Below are positions 29,754 to 40,400 of a stretch of 64,000 bases of DNA, one piece after another. Source of the DNA: Aphelocoma coerulescens. Taxonomy: Eukaryota > Chordata > Aves > Passeriformes > Corvidae. Numbering within the stretch: the stretch's first letter is position 1; each line of letters begins with the position of its first letter. Below the pieces are notes generated by a model. It made no database searches, was not told the DNA's origin, and saw only the letters and a program-made list of their open reading frames with translations. The stretch spans positions 277,826-341,825 of the forward strand of contig NW_027183523.1 of the NCBI RefSeq assembly GCF_041296385.1, in the 5' to 3' direction. A program made the translations under genes and the position numbers.

Positions 29754-30230
29754 GTACCGGGGCTGAGGGGGGCTGGAGGGGGGGTCCCGGAGGTCCCGGC
29801 GGGCACCGGGGACGCTCCGAGGGCGGCACCGACGCTGGGGCTGCTCCGAGCACCGCGGGGAACCGGGAGGGGCAGCGCCGGGCCGGGCCCGAAGCGCTGA
29901 GGGTGAGGGCGGGACCCCCCCCCCAACGCCTCCCCTCAGTGAAGGTTTGGGGAGGGGGCTTTGAGGCCTGGCGTGGGCCGGGGTCGCTTCGTCCCGGTGG
30001 GGTCGGAGCTGGAAGGGCCGGGAGCTCCCGGAGGGGCCGGGGCCTGGCCGGGTTCTGCTCGAGGGGGGCGGCGTTGGTTCGTTATGGGGGGACCCCCTCG
30101 GTGTGGGGGTGTTTTGGTGGCCCCCTCCCCATTATTGGGGGGCTCCGCTGTGGTTTGGGGGGGGTCTTTCCTCGTTATGGGGGGGGGGGGTTCTGATCCC
30201 TGCCCGGAGCTGCGGCTTCCCCCGGAATTT
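29754..30230. other. RAB5B: RAB5B intron 1, CpG-rich start
   Basis: G-rich non-repeated sequence continuing the CpG island. No further exon is recognised. Confidence 0.5.
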
Positions 30231-30690
30231 GGGATTCTTCAGGTTTGAGGTTTCCCCCCTAAAATTTGGGATTCCTCAGGTTTGGGGTTGCCCCCCTTAA
30301 ATTTGGGATTCCTCAGGTTTGGGGTTTCCCCCAAAATTTGGGATTCCCCAGGTTTGGGGTTCCCCCTCCAAATTTGGGATTCCTCGAGTTTGGGGTTTCC
30401 CCCGAAATTTGGGATTCCCTGGGATTTGGGATCCCACAGAACTGAGCCTTCCCCAAAATTTGGGATTCCTTGAAATTGAGGCTCCCCCCCCCCAAAGAAG
30501 TTGGGATTCCCTGGAGTTTGGGATCCCTCAGAACTGAGGCTCCCCCAGAATTTGGGATCCCCCAGAATTTGGGATTCCTCGGAATTGAGGCTCCCCCAAA
30601 ATTTGGGATTCTTTGGAATTGAGGCTCTTCCAGAATTTGGGATCCCCCAAAATTTGGGATTTCTCAGAATTGAAGCTCCCCCAGAATCAG
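30231..30690. repeat. RAB5B intron 1 minisatellite with AATTTGGGATTCC
   Basis: Units of about 35-40 bases: AAAATTTGGGATTCCTCAGG plus TTTGGGGTTTCCCCC, later with GAATTGAGGCTCCCCC. Confidence 0.9.
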
Positions 30691-31490
30691 CCCCTCAGGG
30701 ATGGGATCAGCCCTCGGGGATGGGATCAGCCCTCAGGGATGGGATCAGCCCTCGGGGATGGGATCAGCACACTGGGATGGGATCAGCCCTCGGGGATGGG
30801 ATCACACAGCTGGGATGGGATCAGCCCCTCAGGGATGGGATCAGCCCTCAGGGATGGGATCAGCCCCTCAGGGATGGGATCAGCACACTGGGATGGGATC
30901 AGCCCTCGGGGATGGGATCAGCCCCTCAGGGATGGGATCACCCCTCAGGGATGGGATCAGCACACTGGGATGGGATCAGCCCTCAGGGATGGGATCAGCC
31001 CTCAGGGATGGGATCAGCCCTCAGGGATGGGATCAGCCCTCAGGGATGGGATCAGCCCCTCAGGGATGGGATCAGCCCTCAGGGATGGGATCAGCCCCTC
31101 AGGGATGGGATCACACAGCTGGGATGGGATCAGCCCCTCAGGGATGGGATCAGCCCTCAGGGATAGGATCAGCCCCTCAGGGATGGGATCAGCCCCTCCG
31201 GGATGGGATCAGCCCTCAGGGATGGGATCAGCCCCTCGGGGATGGGATCAGCCCCTCGGGTGGGATCAGCCCACTGGGATGGGATCAGCCCTCAGGGATG
31301 GGATCAGCCCCTCGGGGATGGGATCACACAGCTGGGATGGGATCACACAGCTGGGATGGGATCAATCCCACTGGGATGGGATCACACAGCTGGGATGGGA
31401 TCACACAGCTGGGATGGGATCAATCCCACTGGGATGGGATCACACAGCTGGGATGGGATCAGCCCTCAGGGATGGGATCAGCCCCTCAGG
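30691..31490 (+). repeat. RAB5B intron 1 minisatellite, GGGATGGGATCAGC orientation
   Basis: Units of about 19-22 bases: GGGATGGGATCAGCCCCTCA, or with CACACAGCT in the middle. The same unit is present in the opposite orientation from about 31.78 kb. Confidence 0.93.
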
Positions 31491-31779
31491 ACGGGCTGGC
31501 CGTGCTCCCGCCACGACCCTGCGGGGAAACACCGGGATCTGCTGGGATGGGATCGGCCAGCTGGGATCAATCTATTGGGATGGGATCGCCCCGCTGGGAT
31601 GGGATCAGCCCCTCAGGATGAGCTGGCCACGTTCCCGAGGGAAAACGGGGGGGGGGGGGGGGGGGAATCTGTGGGAAAATGATCCTTGGGATGGGATCAA
31701 ACCCTTGGGATCACCCAATTGGGATCAACCCTCTGGGATGGGACCAGCCAGTTGGGATCAACCCCTTGGGATGGGATCA
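31491..31779. other. Orientation-switch segment of the RAB5B intron 1 array
   Basis: At about 31497-31553 this holds the reverse complement of the RAB5B exon 2 edge unit (acceptor plus 5' UTR start), with a broken second copy at about 31612-31645. A 19-base G run follows at 31647-31665. Down to 31779 the plus-strand units are still GGGATGGGATCA; after this the array is inverted. Confidence 0.8.
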
Positions 31780-34244
31780 GCCCATCCCAAAAGGGGTGAT
31801 CCCATCCCTGAGGGGCTGATCCCATCCCAGTGGGACGATCCCATCCCAGTGTGCCGATCCCATCCCAGTGTGCCGATCCCATCCCAGTGGGGTGATCCCA
31901 TCCCAGTGTGCTGATCCCATCCCAGTGGGGCTGATCCCATCCTTGAGGGGCTGATCCCGTCCCAGTGGGTTGATCCCATCCCAGTGTGTTGATCCCATCC
32001 CAGCTGTGTGATCCCATCCCAGCAGATCCCGGTGTTTCCCCGCAGGATCGCGGCGGGAGCGCGGCCAGCCCGTCCTGAGGGGCTGATCCCATCCCAGTGT
32101 GCTGATCCCATCCCAGTGGGCTGATCCCATCCCAGTGGGCTGATCCCAGTGTGCTGATCCCATCCCTGAGGAGCTGATCCCATCCCAGTGTGCTGATCCC
32201 ATCCCAGCTGTGTGATCCCATCCCAGCAGATCCCGGTGTTTCCCCGCAGGATCGCGGCAGGAGCGCAGCCAGCCCGTCCTGAGGGGCTGATCCCATCCCT
32301 GAGGGCCGATCCCATCCCAGCTGTGTGATCCCATCCCAGTGTGCTGATCCCACCCCAGTGGGATTGATCCCACCCCAGTGTGCCGATCCCATCCCAGTGT
32401 GCTGATCCCACCCCAGCTGTGTGATCCCATCCCAGCAGATCCCGGTGTTTCCCCGCAGGATCGCGGCGGGAGCGCGGCCAGCCCGTCCTGAGGGGCTGAT
32501 CCCATCCCAGCGGGCTGATCCCATCCCAGTGGGCTGATCCCATCCCAGCTGGGTGATCCCATCCCAGCAGGCTGATCCCATCCCAGTGGGCTGATCCCAG
32601 TGTGCTGATCCCATCCCTGAGGGGCTGATCCCATCCCAGCTGTGTGATCCCATCCCAGTGTGCCGATCCCACCCCAGTGTGCGGATCCCACCCCAGTGTG
32701 CCGATCCCACCCCAGTGTGCCGATCCCATCCCAGTGTGTTGATCCCACCCCAGCTGGGTGATCCCATCCCAGCAGATCCCGGTGTTTCCCTGCAGGATCG
32801 CGGCGGGAGCGCGGCCAGCCCGTCCTGAGGGGCTGATCCCATCCCTGAGGGGTGATCCCACCCCAGTGTGCCGATCCCACCCCAGTGTGCCGATCCCACC
32901 TCAGTGTGCCGATCCCATCCCAGCAGATCCCGGTGTTTCCCTGCAGGATCGTGGCGGGAGCACGGCCAGCCCGTCCTGAGGGGCTGATCCCATCCCTGAG
33001 GGGCTGATCCCATCCCAGCTGTGTGATCCCATCCCAGCTGTGTGATCCCATCCCAGCAGATCCCGGTGTTTCCCTGCAGGATCGTGGCGGGAGCACGGCC
33101 AGCCCGTCCTGAGGGGCTGATCCCATCCCAGTGTGTTGATCCCATCCCAGCTGTGTGATCCCATCCCAGTGTGCCGATCCCATCCCAGTGTGTTGATCCC
33201 ATCCCAGCTGTGTGATCCCATCCCAGCAGGCCGATCCCATCCCAGTGTGCCGATCCCACCCCAGTGTGTTGATCCCACCCCAGCAGGCTGATCCCATCCC
33301 AGTGGGCTGATCCCAGTGTGCTGATCCCATCCCTGAGGGGCTGATCCCACCCCAGTGTGCTGATCCCATCCCAGCTGTGTGATCCCATCCCAGTGTGCTG
33401 ATCCCACCCCAGCTGTGTGATCCCATCCCAGCAGATCCCGGTGTTTCCCCGCAGGATCGCGGCGGGAGCGCGGCCAGCCTGTCCTGAGGGGCTGATCCCA
33501 TCCCTGAGGGCTGATCCCATCCCAGCTGTGTGATCCCATCCCAGCTGGGTGATCCCATCCCAGCTGTGTGATCCCATCCCAGCAGATCCCGGTGTTTCCC
33601 CGCAGGATCGCGGCGGGAGCGCGGCCAGCCCGTCCTGAGGGGCTGATCCCATCCCAGCTGGGTGATCCCATCCCAGTGTGCTGATCCCACCCCAGTGTGC
33701 TGATCCCACCCCAGCTGTGTGATCCCATCCCAGTGTGCTGATCCCACCCCAGTGTGCTGATCCCACCCCAGTGTGTTGATCCCATCCCAGTGTGTTGATC
33801 CCACCCCAGCAGGCTGATCCCATCCCAGTGGGCTGATCCCAGTGTGCTGATCCCATCCCTGAGGGGCTGATCCCACCCCAGTGTGCCGATCCCACCCCAG
33901 TGTGCTGATCCCATCCCAGCTGTGTGATCCCATCCCAGCTGTGTGATCCCATCCCAGCAGATCCCGGTGTTTCCCCGCAGGATCGCGGCGGGAGCGCGGC
34001 CAGCCCGTCCTGAGGGGCTGATCCCATCCCAGTGTGTTGATCCCACCCCAGTGTGCCGATCCCATCCCAGCTGGCCGATCCCATCCCAGCAGATCCCGGT
34101 GTTTCCCCGCAGGATCGCGGCGGGAGCGCGGCCAGCCCGTCCTGAGGGGCTGATCCCATCCCAGTGTGCTGATCCCATCCCAGTGTGCTGATCCCATCCC
34201 AGCTGGCCGATCCCATCCCAGCAGATCCCGGTGTTTCCCCGCAG
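31780..34244 (-). repeat. RAB5B intron 1 minisatellite, inverted orientation, with ten exon 2 edge copies
   Basis: Reverse complement of the preceding array (GCTGATCCCATCCCAGTGTG). Between runs of units lie ten copies of GGTGTTTCCCCGCAG plus GATCGCGGCGGGAGCGCGGC and CAGCCCGTCC. This is the acceptor and first ~30 bases of RAB5B exon 2 (5' UTR). Copies start at 32046, 32250, 32459, 32796, 32947, 33080, 33455, 33606, 33981 and 34113. Confidence 0.93.
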
Positions 34245-34298
34245 GATCGCGGCGGGAGCGCGGCCAGCCCGTCCCAGCTGTGCGGCGCCTCCGGGGCC
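34245..34298 (+). other. RAB5B: RAB5B exon 2, 5' UTR part
   Basis: From the acceptor CCCCGCAG to the base before ATG. Its first 30 bases are the eleventh forward copy of the array element, and only here does the sequence run on into the coding frame. Confidence 0.75.
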
Positions 34299-34461
34299 AT
34301 GTCCGGCCGCGGGGCCCAGCGGCCCAACGGGCACTCGCAGCCCAGTAAGATCTGCCAGTTCAAACTGGTGCTGCTGGGAGAGTCGGCCGTGGGCAAGTCC
34401 AGCCTGGTGCTGCGCTTCGTCAAGGGCCAGTTCCACGAGTACCAGGAGAGCACCATCGGCG
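34299..34461 (+). CDS. RAB5B: RAB5B coding exon 1 (gene exon 2)
   Basis: Encodes the variable N-terminus, [20 protein letters not shown] and the path to STIG. Ends G|GTGAGC, one base into A55. Contains the P-loop. Confidence 0.96.
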
Positions 34462-37400
34462 GTGAGCCGGGATCCGGGGATCCCAGCGGGATCTGGGGGT
34501 GCTGAGAGGGATCCCAGTGGGATTTGGGGTGCTGGGAGGGATCCCAGTGGGATCTGGGGCTGTCCCAGTGGGATCTGGGGGTGCTGAGAGGGATCCCAGT
34601 GGGATTTGGGGGGGCTGAGAGGGATCCCAGTGGGATTTGGGGGGGCTGAGAGGGATCCCAGCAGGATCTGGGGGTGCTGAGAGGGATCCCAGTGGGATTT
34701 GGGGTGCTGAGAGGGATCCCAGCGGGATCTGGGGGTGCTGGGAGGGATCCCAGCGGGATCTGGGGCTGTCCCAGTGGGATCTGGGGGTGCTGAGGGGGAT
34801 CCCAGTGGGATCTGGGGGTGCTGAGAGGGTTCCCAGTGGGATTTGAGGCTGTCCCAGCGGGATCTGGGGGTGCTGAGAGGGATCCCAGTGGGATCTGGGG
34901 GTGCTGGGAGGGATCCCAGCGGGATCTGGGGCTGTCCCAGTGGGATCTGGGGGTGCTGAGAGGGATCCCAGTGGGATCTGGGGGTGCTGAGAGGGATCCC
35001 AGTGGGATCTGGGGCTGTCCTGAGGGGGATTTGGGGTGCTGAGAGGGATCCCAGTGGGATCTGGGGCTGTCCCAGTGGGATCTGGGGGTGCTGAGAGGGA
35101 TCCCAGCAGGATCTGGGGCTGTCCCAGTGGGATCTGGGGGTGCTGAGAGGGATTCCAGTGGGATTTGGGGGTGTCCTAGTGGGATTTAGGGTGCTGAGAG
35201 GGATCCCAGCAGGATCTGGGGCTGTCCCAGTGGGATTTGGGGGGGCTGCGAGGGATCCCAGCGGGATCTGGGGGTGCTGGGAGGGATCCCAGGGGGATCT
35301 GGGGCTGTTCTGGGTGGGATTTGGAGTGCTGAGAGGGTTGGTGACACCCTGGGCTGTCCCTGGGTGCACTGGTGACACCCTGGGCTGTCCCTGGGTGGGG
35401 TTGGTGACACCCTGGGCTGTCCCTGGCTGTGCTGGTGACACCCTGGGCTGTCCCTGGATGGGTTGGTGACACCCTGGGCTGTCCCTGGGTTTGTTGGTGA
35501 CACCCTGGGCTGTCCCTGGGTGCATTGGTGACACCCTGGGCTGTCCCTGGGTGCCTTGGTGACACCCTGGGCTGTCCCTGGCTGTGCTGGTGACACCCTG
35601 GGCTGTCCCTGGATGGGTTGGTGACACCCTGGGCTGTCCCTGGCTGTGCTGGTGACACCCTGGGCTGTCCCTGGATGGGTTGGTGACACCCTGGGCTGTC
35701 CCTGGGGGGGTTTGGTGACACCCTGGGCTGTCCCTGGCTGTGCTGGTGACACCCTGGGCTGTCCCTGGGTGGGGTTGGTGACACCCTGGGCTGTCCCTGG
35801 GGGGGTTTGGTGACACCCTGGGCTGTCCCTGGCTGTGCTGGTGACACCCTGGGCTGTCCCTGGATGGGTTGGTGACACCCTGGGCTGTCCCTGGGTTTGT
35901 TGGTGACACCCTGGGCTGTCCCTGGGTGCCTTGGTGACACCCTGGGCTGTCCCTGGCTGTGCTGGTGACACCCTGGGCTGTCCCTGGATGGGTTGGTGAC
36001 ACCCTGGGCTGTCCCTGGGTGCTGGTGACACCCTGGGCTGTCCCTGGGTGGGTTTGGTGACACTTTGGGGTGTCCCTGGGTGCATTGGTGCCACTTTGGG
36101 GTGTCCCTGGCTGTGCTGGTGACACCCTGGGCTGTGCCTGGGTGTGCTGGTGACACCCTGGGCTGTCCCTGGGTGCCTTGGTGCCACTTTGGGCTGTCCC
36201 TGGGTGTGCTGGTGACAACCTGGGCTGTCCCTGGGTGGGTTGGTGACACCCTGGGCTGTCCCTGGGGGGGTTGGTGACACCCTGGGCTGTGCCTGGGTGG
36301 GTTTGGTGCCACCCTGGGCTGTGCCTGGGTGGGGTTGGTGACACCCTGGGCTGTGCCTGGGTGGGTTTGGTGCCACCCTGGGCTGTCCCTGGGTGCATTG
36401 GTGACACCCTGGGCTGTCCCTGGCTGTGCTGGTGACACCCTGGGCTGTCCCTGGGGGGGTTTGGTGACACTTTGGGGTGTCCCTGGCTGTGCTGGTGACA
36501 CCCTGGGCTGTCCCTGGGTGGGTTTGGTGACACCCTGGGCTGTGCCTGGGTGGGTTTGGTGACACCCTGGGCTGTCCTTGGGTGGGTTGGTGACACCCTG
36601 GGCTGTCCCTGGCTGTGCTGGTGACACCCTGGGCTGTCCCTGGGTGGGGTTGGTGACACCCTGGGCTGTCCCTGGCTGTGCTGGTGACACCCTGGGCTGT
36701 CCCTGGGTGGGGTTGGTGACACCCTGGGCTGTCCATGATAGTGCTGGTGACACCCTGGGGTGTCCCTGGGTGCACTGGTGACACCCTGGGCTGTCCCTGG
36801 CTGTGCTGGTGACACCCTGGGCTGTCCCTGGGTGCCTTGGTGACACCCTGGGCTGTCCCTGGGTGGGGTTGGTGACACCCTGGGCTGTCCCTGGGTGTGT
36901 TTGGTGACACCCTGGGCTGTCCCTGGCTGTGCTGGTGACACCCTGGGCTGTCCTTGGGTGGGTTGGTGACACCCTGGGCTGTCCCTGGGTGTGTTTGGTG
37001 ACACCCTGGGCTGTCCCTGGGGGGGTTTGGTGCCACCCTGGGCTGTCCCTGGGTGGGGTTGGTGACACCCTGGGCTGTCCCTGGGTGGGGTTGGTGACAC
37101 CCTGGGCTGTCCCTGGGTGGGGTTGGTGCCACTTTGGGGTGTCCCTGGGTGGGTTGGTGACACCCTGGGCTGTCCCTGGGTGCATTGGTGCCACTTTGGG
37201 GTGTCCCTGGCTGTGCTGGTGACACCCTGGGCTGTCCCTGGGTGGGTTTGGTGACACTTTGGGGTGTCCCTGGCTGTGCTGGTGACACCCTGGGCTGTCC
37301 CTGGCTGTGCTGGTGACACCCTGGGCTGTCCCTGGGTGGGTTGGTGACACCCTGGGCTGTCCCTGGCTGTGCTGGTGACACCCTGGGCTGTCCCTGGGGG

Positions 37401-40400
37401 GGTTGGTGACACCCTGGGCTGTGCCTGGGTGGGTTTGGTGCCACCCTGGGCTGTCCCTGGCTGTGCTGGTGACACCCTGGGCTGTCCCTGGCTGTGCTGG
37501 TGACACCCTGGGCTGTCCCTGGGTGGGTTTGGTGACACCCTGGGCTGTCCCTTGGTGGGTTTGGTGACACTTTGGGGTGTCCCTGGCTGTGCTGGTGACA
37601 CCCTGGGCTGTCCCTGGCTGTGCTGGTGACACCCTGGGCTGTCCCTGGGTGGGTTGGTGACCCCGTGCCCCCCGTGCCCATCCCCCCCAGCCGCCTTCCT
37701 GACGCAGTCCGTGTGCCTCGATGACACCACGGTGAAGTTCGAGATCTGGGACACGGCGGGGCAGGAGCGCTACCACAGCCTGGCCCCCATGTACTACCGG
37801 GGGGCTCAGGCTGCCATCGTGGTCTATGACATCACCAACCAGGTATGGGGGGGATTTGGGGGGTCTCAGGGGGGTTCTGAGGGGTTTTGAGTGGTTTTGG
37901 GGGGGTTCTGAGGGGTCTCAGGGGGGTTCTGAGTGGTTTTGGGGGGGTTCTGAGGGGTCTCAGGGGGTACTACCGGGGGGCTCAGGCTGCCATCGTGGTC
38001 TATGACATCACCAACCAGGTATGGGGGGGATTTGGGGGGTCTCAGGGGGGTTCTGAGGGGTTTTGAGTGGTTTTGGGGGGGTTCTGAGGGGTCTCAGGGG
38101 GTACTACCGGGGGGCTCAGGCTGCCATCGTGGTCTATGACATCACCAACCAGGTATTGGGGGGGATTTGGGGGGTCTCAGGGGGGTTCTGAGGGGTTTTG
38201 AGTGGTTTTGGGGGGGTTCTGAGGGGTCTCAGGGGGGTTCTGAGTGGTTTTGGGGGGGTTCTGAGGGGTCTCAGGGGGTACTACCGGGGGGCTCAGGCTG
38301 CCATCGTGGTCTATGACATCACCAACCAGGTATGGGGGGGATTTGGGGGGTCTCAGGGGGGTTCTGAGGGGTTTTGAGTGGTTTTGGGGGGGTTCTGAGG
38401 GGTCTCAGGGGGTACTACCGGGGGGCTCAGGCTGCCATCGTGGTCTATGACATCACCAACCAGGTATTGGGGGGGATTTGGGGGGTCTCAGGGGGATTCT
38501 GAGGGGTTTTGAGGAGGTTCTGAGGGGTCTCGGGGGTTTTGAGTGGTTTTGGGGGGGTTCTGAGGGGTCTCAGGGGGGTTCTGAGGGGTTTTGAGGGGTC
38601 TTAGGGGGGTTCTGAGGGGTCTCAGGGGGGTTTCAAGGGGGTTCTGAGGGGTTTTGAGGAGGTTCTGAGGGGTCTCAGGGGGGTTCTGAGGGGTCTCAGG
38701 GGGTACTACCGTGGGGCTCAGGCTGCCATCGTGGTCTATGACATCACCAGCCAGGTATGGGGGGGATTTGGGGGGTCTCAGGGGGGCTCTGAGGGGTCTC
38801 AGGGGGGTTCTGAGGGGTTCTGAGTGGTTTTGGGGGGGTTCTGAGGGGTCTCAGGGGGTACTACCGGGGGGCTCAGGCTGCCATCGTGGTCTATGACATC
38901 ACCAACCAGGTATTGGGGGGGATTTGGGGGGTCTCAGGGGGGTTCTGAGGGGTTTTGAGTGGTTTTGAGGAGGTTCTGAGGGGTCTCAGGGGGTACTACG
39001 GGGGGGCTCAGGCTGCCATCGTGGTCTATGACATCACCAACCAGGTATGGGGGGGATTTGGGGGGTCTCAGGGGGGTTCTGAGGGGTTTTGAGTGGTTTT
39101 GGGGGGTTTCTGAGGGGTCTCAGAGGGGTTCTGAGGGGTCTCAGGGGGGTTTCAAGGGGGTTCTGAGGGGTTTTGAGGAGGTTCTGAGGGGTCTCAGGGG
39201 GGTTCTGAGGGGTTTTGAGTGGTTTTGAGGAGGTTCTGAGGGGTCTCAGGGGGGTTTTGAGTGGTTTTGGGGGGTACTACGGGGGGGCTCAGGCTGCCAT
39301 CGTGGTCTATGACATCACCAACCAGGTATGGGGGGGATTTGGGGGGTCTCAGATGGGTTCTGAGGGGTTTTGAGGAGGTTCTGAGGGGTCTCAGAGGGGT
39401 TCTGAGGGGTCTCAGGGGGTACTACTGGGGGGCTCAGGCTGCCAGCATGGTCTCTGACATCACCAACCAGGTTTTGGGGGGATTTGGGGGGTCCTCAGGG
39501 GGGTTCTGAGGGGTCTCAGAGGTTTCTGAGGGGTCTCAGGGATTTGAGGAGGGGTCTCTCAGGGGGATTTGAGGAGGGGTCTCAGCTCCATTCCCCTTCC
39601 CAGGAGACCTTTGCCCGTGCCCGGAGCTGGGTGAAGGAGCTGCAGGGGGCTCAGGGGGGTCTCAGGGGATTTGAGGACGGGTCTCAGGGGTCTCAGGTGA
39701 TTTGAGTAGGGGGTCTCAGGGATTTGAGGAGGGGTCTCTCAGGGGGATTTGAGGAGGGGTCTCAGCTCCCTGCCCCTTCCCAGGAGACCTTTGCCCGTGC
39801 CCGGAGCTGGGTGAAGGAGCTGCGGGGGGCTCAGGGGGCTCAGGGGGGTCTCAGGGGATTTGAGTAGGGGGTCTCAGGGATTTGAGGAGGGGTCTCAGGG
39901 ATTTGAGGAGGGGGTCTCAGGGATTTGAGGAGGGGTCTCTCAGGGGGATTTGAGGAGGGGTCTCAGCTCCATTCCCCTCGCCAGGAGACCTTTGCCCGTG
40001 CCCGGAGCTGGGTGAAGGAGCTGCAGGGGGCTCAGGGGGGGCTCAGGTGATTTGAGTAGGGGGGCTCAGGGATTTGAGGAGGGGTCTCTCAGGGGGATTT
40101 GAGGAGGGGTCTCAGGGGGGTCTCAGGGGTCTCTCAGGGGGATTTGAGGAGGGGTCTCAGCTCCCTGCCCCTTGCCAGGAGACCTTTGCCCGTGCCCGGA
40201 GCTGGGTGAAGGAGCTGCAGGGGGCTCAGGGGGGTCTCAGGGGTGTCAGGGGATTTGAGTAGGGGGTCTCAGGGGTCTCTCAGGGGGATTTGAGGAGGGG
40301 TCTCTCAGGGGGATTTGAGGAGGGGTCTCAGGGGGGTCTCAGGGGTCTCTCAGGGGGATTTGAGGAGGGGTCTCAGCTCCCTGCCCCTCGCCAGGAGACC

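Noticed and set aside
32901..37776. Minus-strand frames of 800-1,600 codons
   Set aside because: They run through the 31-bp and GATCCCATCCC arrays and across RAB5B exons in antisense. Openness comes from the repeat unit lacking stops.
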